Shown one piece after another: positions 54,189-63,760 of a DNA stretch of 64,000 bases (positions within the stretch are counted from its first letter, which is position 1; each line of letters opens with the position of its first letter). Made by a program: the position numbers and the translations under genes. The notes beneath the pieces were generated by a model that searched no databases, was not told where the DNA came from, and was given only the letters and a program-made list of their open reading frames with translations. Origin of the DNA: Thiomonas sp. X19 (GTDB lineage Bacteria > Pseudomonadota > Gammaproteobacteria > Burkholderiales > Burkholderiaceae_C); NCBI RefSeq assembly GCF_900089495.1, contig NZ_LT605203.1:124001-188000 (forward strand), written 5' to 3'.

Positions 54189-55042
54189 GCGCACAACCTC
54201 TGGACGCCAGCAGTTCCCTGCCGCTTGCCAAGTCGCAAACACCGCGCACCAGCCGGCGCTGCAGGGATGGCCTGCGCATCCGCGCGGCCATTCCCAACTG
54301 GGCCTACGTCGCCTTGTCGGTCAGCGGATTTTTACTGCCGCTCATCGTCTGGCAAGTGGTGGCCGCAAGCGGCTGGGTGGGTTCGCTGTTCCTGCCCTCG
54401 CCGCTGGACGTGGTGCACAGCTTCAGCGACTGGCTGCACGACGGCCTGTCAAACGATACCTTTATCAGCATCTACCGCGTGGTCATGGGCTTCTTGCTCG
54501 CGGCCATCATCGGAGTGCCGCTGGGCCTTTACATCGGCGCCTACAAATGGTTCGAGGCGCTGCTGCAGCCGGTCAACGACTTCGTGCGCTACATGCCGGC
54601 CTCGGCCTTCATCCCGCTGGTGCTGCTGTGGGTGGGCATCGGCGAAGGCTCGAAGATCGCCATCATTTTCATCGGCGTGATTTTCCAGATCATCGTCATG
54701 GTGGCCGACGCCGTGCGGCGCGTTCCCGAGAACTATCTGGAAGTGGCCTACACCATGGGCGCGCGCCAGGGCGAGGTGCTGAGCCTGGTGATCTGGCGCG
54801 GCATCCTGCCCGAGTTGCTCGACATCCTGCGCATCAACATGGGCTGGGCCTGGACCTATCTGGTGGTGGCCGAGATGGTGGCGGCCAACAGCGGCCTGGG
54901 CTTCCAGATTCTGCAAAGCCAGCGCTTCCTCAACACGCCAAAAATCTTTGTCGGCATTTTCATCATCGGGCTCATCGGCCTGCTGTTCGACCTGGCATTC
55001 CGCTGGGCCTACCGCCTGGCTTTCCCCTGGAAGCGCGTTTGA
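54185..55042 (+). CDS. ABC transporter permease (guanidine uptake)
   Basis: Inner-membrane permease of 285 aa, BPD_transp_1 type, with about six membrane segments (VALSVSGFLLPLIVWQVV; IGLIGLLFDLAFRWAYRLAF). The cytoplasmic loop EVAYTMGARQGEVLSLVIWR is the EAA motif that contacts the ATPase. It resembles SsuC/TauC permeases. Context links it to guanidine uptake. Confidence 0.94.
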   Translation: MSAQPLDASSSLPLAKSQTPRTSRRCRDGLRIRAAIPNWAYVALSVSGFLLPLIVWQVVAASGWVGSLFLPSPLDVVHSFSDWLHDGLSNDTFISIYRVVMGFLLAAIIGVPLGLYIGAYKWFEALLQPVNDFVRYMPASAFIPLVLLWVGIGEGSKIAIIFIGVIFQIIVMVADAVRRVPENYLEVAYTMGARQGEVLSLVIWRGILPELLDILRINMGWAWTYLVVAEMVAANSGLGFQILQSQRFLNTPKIFVGIFIIGLIGLLFDLAFRWAYRLAFPWKRV

Positions 55043-55054
55043 GGCGCCGAGGCC

Positions 55055-55948
55055 ATGACGCAATCCGAAGTGCATTTCGAGGCCGTGAGCAAGAGTTTTG
55101 CGCGCCGCAAGGAGCAGCCCCTGCTGGTGCTGGACCGCGTGTCGCTGCGCGTCGCACCGGGTGAGTTTCTAGTGCTGGTGGGGGCTTCGGGCTGCGGCAA
55201 GTCCACCCTGCTGCGCATCCTCGCCGGGCTGGAGAGCTACGACGGCGGCAGCGTCATCCTCGACGGCCAGCCCATTCGCGGCCCAGGCTCGGACCGCGCC
55301 ATGGTGTTCCAGCACTACAGCCTCTACCCCTGGCTGACGGTGAAGGACAACATCCGCTTCAGCCGCCAGCTCAGGGTGGTGCGCGACAACCTCACCAGCA
55401 ACGACGTGGAGGTGGCTTCCGGCCGCTCCGACGCCTTGCTCCAGCTCATGGGCCTGGCGCATGCCGCGGACTACTACCCCAACCAGCTCTCGGGCGGCAT
55501 GCAGCAGCGCGTGGCCATCGCCCGCGCGCTGATGAACCGCCCCAAGCTGCTGCTGATGGACGAGCCCTTCGGCGCGCTCGATGCGCAGACGCGCGAGGTG
55601 ATGCACGACCTCATCCGCCATGTGCATCAGCTCGAAGGCACGACCATCGTCTTCGTCACCCACGACGTGGACGAGGCGCTGTACCTGGGCGACCGCGTGG
55701 TGGTCATGGCGCCCCGCCCCGGGCGCATCGACAGCATGGTGGGCGCTCCCTTCGGCAGGCGGCGCGACCAGGAGCTGAAGGCGGCGCCCGAGTTCCTCGC
55801 CCTCAAGCGCCAGATCCTGCAGCGCATTCGCGAAACCTCGGGCATGAAGACGGATCTCGATCAGCTCGATCAGCTCAGCAAGCATCTCGAAGCCACGGCC
55901 GAGGGGCGTTCCTCGGCGGACTCGCGCCCCCTCGGAGGGCAGGTGTGA
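55055..55948 (+). CDS. ABC transporter ATPase (guanidine uptake)
   Basis: ATPase of 297 aa. Walker [10 protein letters not shown]; signature: [15 protein letters not shown]; Walker [14 protein letters not shown]-loop: [15 protein letters not shown]. It is SsuB/TauB-like. The C-terminal tail beyond residue 265 is poorly conserved. It starts 12 bp after the permease. Confidence 0.95.
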   Translation: MTQSEVHFEAVSKSFARRKEQPLLVLDRVSLRVAPGEFLVLVGASGCGKSTLLRILAGLESYDGGSVILDGQPIRGPGSDRAMVFQHYSLYPWLTVKDNIRFSRQLRVVRDNLTSNDVEVASGRSDALLQLMGLAHAADYYPNQLSGGMQQRVAIARALMNRPKLLLMDEPFGALDAQTREVMHDLIRHVHQLEGTTIVFVTHDVDEALYLGDRVVVMAPRPGRIDSMVGAPFGRRRDQELKAAPEFLALKRQILQRIRETSGMKTDLDQLDQLSKHLEATAEGRSSADSRPLGGQV

Positions 55949-55970
55949 GCACGTCACAAGGAGATTTCGC

Positions 55971-56708
55971 ATGACGCAGAGCGTCAACCCCGTTCCCCCG
56001 GAAACCCTGCTCTGGGAGGAGCTTTTGCCGGGCGGTTGCCACTGGTCCGGGCTGATGCGGCGCGGCACCGCGCTGCGCCTCACCGACACCGGCGGGCGCG
56101 CCAACCTCGCGGCCCTGTTCTACCGCGCCGACGAGAAGCTCGAGCGCTACAACATGCCCGACACCCTCAAGGCGCAGCACACCGCGATGCTGACGCAGGG
56201 GCACGCGCTGTATTCCGACATGGGCCGGGTGATGTGCTCCATCACGGCGGATCTCTGCGGCTGGCACGACACCCTCGGCGGCCTGTCCACCGATGCCGGC
56301 ATCCAGGCCCGGTACGGAAACACCAGCTACCAGACCCACCGCAACGCGATGCACCGCAGCGCCGAGGACGGCCTGCTGATCGAACTCGGCAAGTACGGCC
56401 TGGGGCGCAAGGACCTGGTGCCCAACGTCAACTGGTTCAGCAAGGTCGCGGCCGACGCCGACGGCAGGCTGCACTTCGACACCGCCCACGGACGCGCAGG
56501 CGCGTGGCTCGACCTGCGCTTCGACATGGACGTGCTGGCGGTGTTCTCCGCCGCGCCGCACCCGCTGGACCCGCGGCCCGACTACGCGCCCAGCGACATC
56601 AACCTCAGCGCCTGGCGCTGCGGCCCGGCCGATGCCGGCGACGTCTGCCGCAATGCCTGCGCCGAGAACCAGCGCGGCTTCTACCGCACCGACCTGCTGG
56701 TCCGCTGA
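55971..56708 (+). CDS. DUF1989 protein, urea-carboxylase-associated protein 2 (carboxyguanidine deiminase subunit)
   Basis: A 245-aa DUF1989 protein ([40 protein letters not shown]). The two DUF1989 proteins of guanidine operons form carboxyguanidine deiminase (CgdAB), which converts carboxyguanidine to allophanate and ammonia. AAGGAG precedes the ATG. I do not assign CgdA versus CgdB to each copy. The metal-binding Cys and His residues in [12 protein letters not shown] are retained. Confidence 0.9.
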   Translation: MTQSVNPVPPETLLWEELLPGGCHWSGLMRRGTALRLTDTGGRANLAALFYRADEKLERYNMPDTLKAQHTAMLTQGHALYSDMGRVMCSITADLCGWHDTLGGLSTDAGIQARYGNTSYQTHRNAMHRSAEDGLLIELGKYGLGRKDLVPNVNWFSKVAADADGRLHFDTAHGRAGAWLDLRFDMDVLAVFSAAPHPLDPRPDYAPSDINLSAWRCGPADAGDVCRNACAENQRGFYRTDLLVR

Positions 56709-56732
56709 ACCCGATCCACCCTCCGACTCGCC

Positions 56733-57380
56733 ATGTCCTCCTTCCATCTCGTCGAAAGTCCGCTCGACCCCGGCACCGCCGTGTACGACCACGTTCTTCC
56801 CGCAGGCGGGGGCTGGCTGCACCCCATCAGGGCCGGCCAGACCTTCCGCATCCTGGACCTGGAAGGCAACCAGGCCGTGGACACCTTGTTCTACAACGCG
56901 CACGACGTCACCGAGCGCTACAGCGCCACCGAAACCCTCAAACAGCAGGGCGCGATCTACCTCACCGCCGGCAGCAGGCTGATGTCCAGCCACGGCCGCG
57001 AGATGCTCGCCATCACCGCCGACACCTGCGGCCGCCACGACACTCTGGGCGGCGCCTGCGCGGCCGAGAGCAACGCCGTGCGCTACGCGCTGGACAAACG
57101 GCCCATGCATTCCTGCCGCGACACTTTCCTCAAGTGCCTGTGGCAGTACGACGGCGGGCTGACCAAGCGCGACCTGACCAGCAACATCAACTTCTTCATG
57201 AACGTGCCGGTCACGCCAACAGGCGGGCTGCAGTTCGCCGACGGCGTGTCGGCGCCGGGCAAGTACGTGGAAATGCGCGCCGCGATGGACGTGCTGTGCC
57301 TCATCTCCAACTGCCCGCAGCTCAACAACCCGTGCAACGCCTACAACCCCACGCCCGTGCGCCTGCTGATCTGGAACTGA
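56733..57380 (+). CDS. DUF1989 protein, urea-carboxylase-associated protein 1 (carboxyguanidine deiminase subunit)
   Basis: Second DUF1989 protein, 215 aa ([40 protein letters not shown]), the predicted partner of the preceding one. It starts 24 bp after it. The shared core (ITADxCGxHDTLGG) shows common descent of the two subunits. Confidence 0.9.
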   Translation: MSSFHLVESPLDPGTAVYDHVLPAGGGWLHPIRAGQTFRILDLEGNQAVDTLFYNAHDVTERYSATETLKQQGAIYLTAGSRLMSSHGREMLAITADTCGRHDTLGGACAAESNAVRYALDKRPMHSCRDTFLKCLWQYDGGLTKRDLTSNINFFMNVPVTPTGGLQFADGVSAPGKYVEMRAAMDVLCLISNCPQLNNPCNAYNPTPVRLLIWN

Positions 57381-57508
57381 GGCCCCTCCAATCCCCTGCC
57401 TGGACGACCCGGCAGGCTCCTCTTCCCAACGGGACGGCCCGCCGCAGCCCAAGATGAAACAGCAGCCCATCTCACCGCGTCGACATGCCTTGCCAGGCGG
57501 GCATTGAC

Positions 57509-60500
57509 ATGTTCGACACCGTCCTGATCGCCAACCGCGGCGCCATCGCCTGCCGCATCGTCCGCAGCCTCAAGCGCATGGGCATCCGTGCCGTGGCGGT
57601 GTATTCCGAGGCCGACCGCGACAGCGCCCACGTGCGCATGGCCGACGCCGCCGTGTGCATCGGCCCGGGCCCGGCGGCGCAGAGCTATCTGAAGGCCGAG
57701 GCCATCCTCGACGCGGCACGGCAGACCGGGGCGCAGGCCATCCATCCGGGCTACGGTTTCCTGTCGGAGAACCCGGATTTCGCCGCGGCCTGCGAAGACG
57801 CGGGCATCGCCTTCATCGGCCCCACGCCGGCGCAGATGCGCGCCTTCGGCCTCAAGCACACGGCGCGTGAACTGGCACGGCAGAACGGCGTGCCGCTGCT
57901 GCCGGGAACCGGCTTGCTGACCGACGCCGGCCATGCGCTGGCGGAGGCGCGGCGCATCGGTTTTCCGGTGATGCTCAAGAGCACGGCGGGCGGCGGCGGC
58001 ATCGGCATGCAGCTGATCTGGAGCGAGGACCAGTTGCAGGAAGCCTATGCCCGGGTCGACCGCCTGGCGCGCGCGAACTTCAAGGAAGCCGGCATCTACC
58101 TGGAGAAGTACGTGCAGGCGGCGCGCCACATCGAGGTGCAGGTGTTCGGCGACGGCGCCGGGCATGTGGTGCACCTCGGCGAGCGCGACTGCTCGGTGCA
58201 GCGCCGCAACCAGAAGGTGATCGAGGAAACCCCGGCGCCCAACCTGCCGGATGCGGTGCGCCAGTCCCTGTGCGCCACCGCGCTGCGTTTGATGCGCAGC
58301 GTGAACTACCGCAACGCCGGCACGGTGGAATACGTGCTCGACGCCGGCACCGGCGCGTTCTACTTCCTCGAGGTCAACACCCGGCTGCAGGTCGAGCATG
58401 GCGTGAGCGAGGAGGTCGGCGGCGTGGACCTGGTGGAGTGGATGGTGCGCCAGGCCGCGGGCGAGTCGCCCAGCGCCGGCCATGCGCACGCGCCGCGCGG
58501 CCACAGCATCCAGGTGCGGGTGTACGCCGAAGACCCGGCGAAGAACTTCCAGCCCGCCGCCGGCCTGCTCACCGAGGTGGTGTTCCCGCCCGGTGTGCGC
58601 GTGGAAACCTGGGTCGAGACCGGTTCCGAGGTCAGCGCGTTTTACGACCCCATGCTGGCCAAGCTCATCGTGCATGGCAGCGACCGCACTGATGCGCTGG
58701 CACGCATGCAAGCCGCGCTGGCGAGCACGCGGCTCTACGGCTTCGAGACCAATCTCGGCTATCTGCGGCAGATCGTGGCCGATGCCACCTTCGTGCAGGG
58801 GCGCCAGACCACCCGCTATCTCGACGGGCTGCATGTTCTGGCGCGCACGGTGGACGTGCTCGATCCTGGCGTGCAGACCAGCCTGCAAGACTGGCCGGGA
58901 CGGCTGGGCCATTGGGACGTGGGCGTGCCGCCCTCCGGCCCGATGGACGCGCTGGCGCACCGCGCCGCGAACCGCCTGCTGGACAACCCGGCGGATGCCG
59001 CGACGCTGGAACTCACCCTGGCCGGGCCGACCCTGAGGTTCAACACCGACAGCGTGTTCGCGCTCACCGGCGCCGACATGCCCGCGACGCTGGATGGCCA
59101 GCCGGTCGCATTCTGGCGCAGCCATGCGGTACGAACTGGCCAAGTGCTCAAGCTCGGCAGCGCAGGCGCTGCGGGTTGTCGCGCCTATCTCGCCGTGGCG
59201 GGGGGATTCGATGCGCCGTTGTACCTAGGGAGCCGCGCCACCTTCACCCTCGGCCAGTTCGGCGGCCATGCCGGGCGCACGCTGCGCACCGGGGACGTGC
59301 TGCACCTGAGCAGCAATCCGCAATCGCAGCCGGGCTGCGAAGCGGCAGCCAAAGCGCGCCCGGTGTACGCCAAGCAATGGGACATCGCGGTGCGCTACGG
59401 CCCGCACGGCGCGCCGGACTTTTTCACCGACGCCGACGTGGCCATGCTGTTCGCCACCGCCTGGGAGGTGCACTACAACTCCAACCGCACCGGCGTGCGC
59501 CTCATCGGCCCCAAGCCCGCGTGGGTGCGGCGCGACGGTGGCGAAGCCGGGCTGCATCCGTCCAACATCCACGACAACGCCTATGCCGTGGGCAGCATCG
59601 ACTTCACCGGCGACATGCCCATCCTGCTCGGTCCCGACGGCCCCAGCCTGGGCGGCTTCGTCTGCCCCGGCGTGGTGGTCGCCGCCGACCTGTGGAAGCT
59701 GGGCCAGCTGCGCCCCGGCAACACGGTGCGCTTCGTGCCGGTGAGCCTGGACGAAGCCGCCAGGCTGGAAGCCGCGCAGGATGCGGCACTGCGCCTGCTG
59801 GATGCGCCCGACTGCCTCCCTCTCGATCCACCACTGGCCGTCGCCCCGGCGCTGGAGTCGCCCGTCGTCGCGCAAATGCAAGCGCCTGGGGGAACGCACG
59901 GCCGCCCGAAGTTTCCCCAACCCCCTCGGGGGGCGGCTGCTGCAGGGCAGCAGTCTGGGGGCTCTCCTGATCATCCGGTCGGTGTGGTGTATCGCGTGGC
60001 CGGCGACAAGAATCTGCTGGTGGAATACGGTCCGCTGGTGCTCGATCTGGAATTGCGCCTGCGGGTGCATGCGCTGATGCAATGGATCGAGGCACAGCAC
60101 CTGCCCGGCATCATCGACCTCACCCCCGGCATCCGTTCGCTGCAGATTCATTACGACAACCGCGTGCTGCCCTTGCCCGATTTGCTGCAGGTCTTGCAAC
60201 GTGCCGAGGCCGCCTTGCCACCCGCCGAGGATATGGAGGTGCCCTCGCGCATCGTCCATCTGCCGCTGAGCTGGGACGACCCCGCCACCCGCCTGGCCAT
60301 CGAGAAATACATGGCCGGCGTGCGCAAGGACGCGCCGTGGTGCCCGAGCAATATCGAGTTCATCCGCCGCATCAACGGGCTGGAGTCGGTGGACGACGTG
60401 CTGCGCACCGTGTTCGAGGCCAGCTATCTGGTGCTGGGCCTGGGCGACGTGTACCTGGGCGCGCCGGTGGCCACGCCGCTGGACCCGCGCCACCGCCTCG

Positions 60501-61201
60501 TCACCACCAAGTACAACCCGGCGCGCACCTGGACGCCGGAGAACGCCGTGGGCATCGGCGGCGCCTACATGTGCGTCTACGGCATGGAAGGCCCCGGCGG
60601 CTACCAGTTCGTCGGCCGCACCCTGCAGATGTGGAACCGCTGGCGCCAGACACCCGCGTTCACCGATGGCAAGCCCTGGCTGCTGCGCTTTTTCGACCAG
60701 GTGCGCTTCTTCCCGGTGAGCACCGAAGAGCTGGCCACCATCCGCGCCGACTTCCTGCATGGCCGCTACGAACTCGACATCCGCGAAGACCGCTTCCGCC
60801 TGGCCGACTACCGTCGCTTCCTCGCCAACGAGGCCGAGAGCATTGCGGCCTTTCGCGCCAGGCAGCAGCAGGCTTTCGCTGCGGAACGCGAGCATTGGGC
60901 GCAAACCGGCCAGGCCGACTGGACTCGCGATGCCGACATCGGAAGCGCCGGCAGCGACAGCGAACTCGACCTGCCCCACGGCGCCCGCCCGGTGGCCAGC
61001 CATGTCGCGGGCAGTGTGTGGAAGGTGTTTGCCCAACCTGGCCAGGCCGTGCAAGCCGGTGAGGTGTTGTGCATCCTGGAATCGATGAAGATGGAAATCA
61101 GCGTGGCCGCGCCGTCCAGCGGCGTGGTCGAGCGCCTGCTGTGCCGCGAAGGCGGGGCGGTGAGCGCCGGACAAAACCTGTTGATCTTGACGGAGACCTG
61201 A
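57509..61201 (+). CDS. Biotin-dependent guanidine carboxylase (urea-carboxylase family)
   Basis: ATP- and biotin-dependent carboxylase of 1230 aa from ATG 57509 (MFDTVLIANRGAIACRIVRS), the usual start. Biotin carboxylase: about 1-450 (KSTAGGGGIGM; EVNTRLQVEHGVSEEV). Carboxyltransferase of the KipA/KipI type: about 455-1040. Biotin carrier: the last about 75 residues, with biotinyl Lys1194 in LESMKMEI. The family includes urea and guanidine carboxylases; the riboswitch and the two DUF1989 partners favour guanidine. Residues about 795-820 between the two carboxyltransferase parts are Pro/Gly/Gln-rich and are encoded by a dispersed repeat inserted in frame. Confidence 0.94.
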   Translation: MFDTVLIANRGAIACRIVRSLKRMGIRAVAVYSEADRDSAHVRMADAAVCIGPGPAAQSYLKAEAILDAARQTGAQAIHPGYGFLSENPDFAAACEDAGIAFIGPTPAQMRAFGLKHTARELARQNGVPLLPGTGLLTDAGHALAEARRIGFPVMLKSTAGGGGIGMQLIWSEDQLQEAYARVDRLARANFKEAGIYLEKYVQAARHIEVQVFGDGAGHVVHLGERDCSVQRRNQKVIEETPAPNLPDAVRQSLCATALRLMRSVNYRNAGTVEYVLDAGTGAFYFLEVNTRLQVEHGVSEEVGGVDLVEWMVRQAAGESPSAGHAHAPRGHSIQVRVYAEDPAKNFQPAAGLLTEVVFPPGVRVETWVETGSEVSAFYDPMLAKLIVHGSDRTDALARMQAALASTRLYGFETNLGYLRQIVADATFVQGRQTTRYLDGLHVLARTVDVLDPGVQTSLQDWPGRLGHWDVGVPPSGPMDALAHRAANRLLDNPADAATLELTLAGPTLRFNTDSVFALTGADMPATLDGQPVAFWRSHAVRTGQVLKLGSAGAAGCRAYLAVAGGFDAPLYLGSRATFTLGQFGGHAGRTLRTGDVLHLSSNPQSQPGCEAAAKARPVYAKQWDIAVRYGPHGAPDFFTDADVAMLFATAWEVHYNSNRTGVRLIGPKPAWVRRDGGEAGLHPSNIHDNAYAVGSIDFTGDMPILLGPDGPSLGGFVCPGVVVAADLWKLGQLRPGNTVRFVPVSLDEAARLEAAQDAALRLLDAPDCLPLDPPLAVAPALESPVVAQMQAPGGTHGRPKFPQPPRGAAAAGQQSGGSPDHPVGVVYRVAGDKNLLVEYGPLVLDLELRLRVHALMQWIEAQHLPGIIDLTPGIRSLQIHYDNRVLPLPDLLQVLQRAEAALPPAEDMEVPSRIVHLPLSWDDPATRLAIEKYMAGVRKDAPWCPSNIEFIRRINGLESVDDVLRTVFEASYLVLGLGDVYLGAPVATPLDPRHRLVTTKYNPARTWTPENAVGIGGAYMCVYGMEGPGGYQFVGRTLQMWNRWRQTPAFTDGKPWLLRFFDQVRFFPVSTEELATIRADFLHGRYELDIREDRFRLADYRRFLANEAESIAAFRARQQQAFAAEREHWAQTGQADWTRDADIGSAGSDSELDLPHGARPVASHVAGSVWKVFAQPGQAVQAGEVLCILESMKMEISVAAPSSGVVERLLCREGGAVSAGQNLLILTET
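59901..59966 (+). repeat. Dispersed hairpin repeat, copy 2, inside the guanidine carboxylase gene
   Basis: GCCGCCCGAAGTTT, CCCCCTCGGGGGG, GCTGCTGCAGGGCAGCAG and CTGGGGG repeat the pattern at 44704-44767. Both hairpins are kept (CTGCTGC/GCAGCAG is the clearest). The reading frame passes through it without a stop, giving a Pro/Gly/Ala/Gln-rich linker. Confidence 0.8.
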
Positions 61202-63016
61202 ATGCTCGCGAGCCTGACCATCCCCGCGCTGCATGCCGCATATCGCAATGCCGGCCTGACCCCCACCGTCCTGATCGATGAGCTGCTGGCGCGCAACGCG
61301 CGCTACCCCGACCACGCCATCTGGATCACCCCGCCGGAACGCGAACGCCTGCTGGCCCGCGCCCGCGAGCTGGAGGCGCACGGCATGGACGGCCTGCCGC
61401 TGTACGGTGTGCCCTTCGCCGTCAAGGACAACATCGACCTGGCCGGCGTGCCCACCACCTGCGCCTGCCCGGCCTACGCCTACACGCCGCAGCAGTCCGC
61501 CACGGTGGTGCAGAAGCTGCTCGACGCCGGCGCCATCGCCATGGGCAAGGCCAACCTCGACCAGTTCGCCACCGGGCTCAACGGCACGCGCTCGCCCTAC
61601 GGCGCCTGCCGCAACGCCTTCGACCCCGACTACATCTCGGGCGGCTCCAGCTCCGGCTCGGCTGTGGCCGTGGCCCTGGGGCTGGCGAGCTTTTCACTCG
61701 GCACCGACACGGCGGGCTCGGGCCGCGTGCCGGCCGCGTTCAACAATCTCATCGGCCTGAAGGCCACCTGCGGCTTGATCTCCACCCACGGTGTGGTCCC
61801 CGCCTGCCGCTCGCTCGACGTGGTGTCCATCTTCGCCCTGTCGGCCAGCGATGCACACCAGGTGTTCGGCGTGGCGCTGGGCGAGGACGCGGCCGATCCT
61901 TATTCGCGCCCCGCCCAGCCCCATGGCTTCGACTTTGGCCGCGCGGCGCATTTTCGCTTCGGCGTGCCCGCGCGCAAGGACCTGCAGTTCTTCGGCGACG
62001 CCGAATCCGAACGCCTGTTCGACGCCTCCGTGGCACGGCTGCAGCGCTTGGGCGGCGAGGCCGTCGAGATCGGCTTCGCCCCCTTCATCGACACCGCGCG
62101 CCTGCTCTACGGCGGCCCCTGGGTGGCCGAGCGCTACCAGGCCATCCGCAGCTTCATCGACGCCCAGCCCGAGGCGCTGTTCCCGGTGACGCGCACCATC
62201 ACCCTGGGCGGCGCCAAGCCGCTCGCCGCCGACGCCTTCGCCGCGCAGTACCGGCTGCGCGAGCTGCAGCGCCTGTGCGCGCCGGTGTGGCACAAGGTGG
62301 ACTGCATCGTCACGCCCACCGCCGGCACCATCTACACCCGCGCCGAAATGCTGGCCGAGCCCATGGCCCGCAACACTGACTTGGGGCTGTACACCAACTT
62401 CATGAACCTGTTGGACTACGCCGCCATTGCCGTGCCCGCGGGCTTCCGCAAGGACGGCCTGCCGCTGGGCATCACCCTGTTCGCACCGGCCCACCAGGAC
62501 GTGCCCTTGCTGCACCTGGCCGAGCGCTGGCAGCACCACCGGAGGCTGCCTTGCGGCGCGGTCGAAACCGCAGCGCCGGCCATCGTGGAATTGGCCCCGA
62601 GCGCCCCGACCGCGTCTGCCGTGCCCAGCGGCCAGGTGCGCGTCGCCGTGGTCGGCGCCCACCTCAGCGGCCTGCCGCTCAACGGGCAGCTCACCTCGCG
62701 CAGCGCGCGGCGCGTGCTTGAAACCCGCACGGCGCCCCACTACAAGCTCTACGCCCTGCCCGACGGCAAACGCCCCGCCCTGATCCGCGTCGCCATCGGC
62801 GGCGCTGCGATTGCCTGCGAAGTGTGGGAGCTACCCGCCTCCAACTTCGGCTCCTTCGTCGCCGGCATCCCGGCGCCTCTTGGCATCGGTAGCCTGCAGC
62901 TTGAAGATGGCAGCACGCTGACCGGTTTCATCTGCGAAGGCATCGGCATCGAAGGCGCACGGGACATCACGGCGTTCGGCGGATGGCGGGCGTATCGGGC
63001 GGCGATGACGGCCTAG
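61202..63016 (+). CDS. atzF: Allophanate hydrolase
   Basis: Amidase-signature enzyme of 604 aa that cleaves allophanate to ammonia and CO2. Lys in FAVKDNIDLAG, cis-Ser in SGGSSSGSAVAVALG and the nucleophile Ser in GTDTAGSGRVPAA form the triad. The C-terminal domain (about residues 480-604, RVAVVGAHLSGLPLNGQLTS; SNFGSFVAGIPAPLGIGSLQ) is typical of AtzF/DUR1,2-type hydrolases. The ATG directly follows the carboxylase stop. It completes the guanidine pathway. Confidence 0.96.
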   Translation: MLASLTIPALHAAYRNAGLTPTVLIDELLARNARYPDHAIWITPPERERLLARARELEAHGMDGLPLYGVPFAVKDNIDLAGVPTTCACPAYAYTPQQSATVVQKLLDAGAIAMGKANLDQFATGLNGTRSPYGACRNAFDPDYISGGSSSGSAVAVALGLASFSLGTDTAGSGRVPAAFNNLIGLKATCGLISTHGVVPACRSLDVVSIFALSASDAHQVFGVALGEDAADPYSRPAQPHGFDFGRAAHFRFGVPARKDLQFFGDAESERLFDASVARLQRLGGEAVEIGFAPFIDTARLLYGGPWVAERYQAIRSFIDAQPEALFPVTRTITLGGAKPLAADAFAAQYRLRELQRLCAPVWHKVDCIVTPTAGTIYTRAEMLAEPMARNTDLGLYTNFMNLLDYAAIAVPAGFRKDGLPLGITLFAPAHQDVPLLHLAERWQHHRRLPCGAVETAAPAIVELAPSAPTASAVPSGQVRVAVVGAHLSGLPLNGQLTSRSARRVLETRTAPHYKLYALPDGKRPALIRVAIGGAAIACEVWELPASNFGSFVAGIPAPLGIGSLQLEDGSTLTGFICEGIGIEGARDITAFGGWRAYRAAMTA

Positions 63017-63019
63017 CCG

Positions 63020-63760
63020 TCAAGCCTCGTTCATGGCCTTGGGGTCGGGCGGCTGCGCCATCGCGGCATCGGCCTGGAAGGGAAGCGCGAGCTGCTGCCC
63101 TTCCATCCATGGCAGGGTCGAGTGCTGGATATGGCCCCGGCCTTGCGCGATGACGCCGAAGGAGAGCTCGAAGTCGGCCAGCCGGCGTAGTTCGTCGTCG
63201 TGCGCGGAGCCGTTTTGTACCCGGGTCCAGACGGCACGAACCTCCTCCGCGCGCATGGCACGCGGACGTACGCGCATGAAACATGGCCCCGAGGCCAGCC
63301 ATAGGACGAGTGCGCGTTCGTCCGGAACGTGGATCATGGTCTGTGTGCCGCTGCCTTGCGGCTCACGCTCCCAGCGTTCGGCGTAATCGGCCTCGATGCC
63401 GACTTCGTCGATGGCGTCGCAGGCCGGCGAGAAGGCCATGCTGCCGAGGTCGCGCCGGCCCTTGGGGCGGTAGTCCAGCTGGCGCAGCCATTCGCAGGTG
63501 TCGCCCTGCACCCGTGTGCTGCCGGCGAAGCCTTCCTGGCGCAGCAGCCCGAGCAGTTCGTGGCGGCTGCAGTCCTGCAACGAAGCGCGGCCGGTGCATG
63601 GCGGGCGGTCGGCCGGGATGCGCAGATCGGCGTGCCATCGGGCGGTCTGCAGCCACAGCACCAGCGTGGTGTCGTCGCGCAGGCCCGGCGCGGTCAGCAG
63701 GGTGCGGCGCCACAGGCCCTGGTAGTGCGGGGGGACGGTGTCGGGCATCAGTCGTGCCAT
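63020..63760 (-). CDS. Conserved hypothetical protein, lipocalin-like (HRI1-like)
   Basis: A 246-aa soluble protein. The opening (PHYQGLWRRTLLTAPGLRDD; TTLVLWLQTARWHADLRIP) resembles the HRI1-type, lipocalin-like proteins. Function is unknown. Its stop is 3 bp from the allophanate hydrolase stop on the opposite strand. The start overlaps the end of the next gene (ATG 63760 or 63748). Confidence 0.7.
   Translation of the reverse strand: MARLMPDTVPPHYQGLWRRTLLTAPGLRDDTTLVLWLQTARWHADLRIPADRPPCTGRASLQDCSRHELLGLLRQEGFAGSTRVQGDTCEWLRQLDYRPKGRRDLGSMAFSPACDAIDEVGIEADYAERWEREPQGSGTQTMIHVPDERALVLWLASGPCFMRVRPRAMRAEEVRAVWTRVQNGSAHDDELRRLADFELSFGVIAQGRGHIQHSTLPWMEGQQLALPFQADAAMAQPPDPKAMNEA

Noticed and set aside
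57341..61381. 600- and 718-codon frames on the minus strand opposite the carboxylase
   Set aside because: Both are antisense shadows of the carboxylase gene, His/Ala/Gly-rich, without motifs.
63007..63021. GACGGC-CTA-GCCGTC hairpin at the allophanate hydrolase stop
   Set aside because: Only six base pairs, no T-run; too short to call a terminator although it lies between convergent genes.
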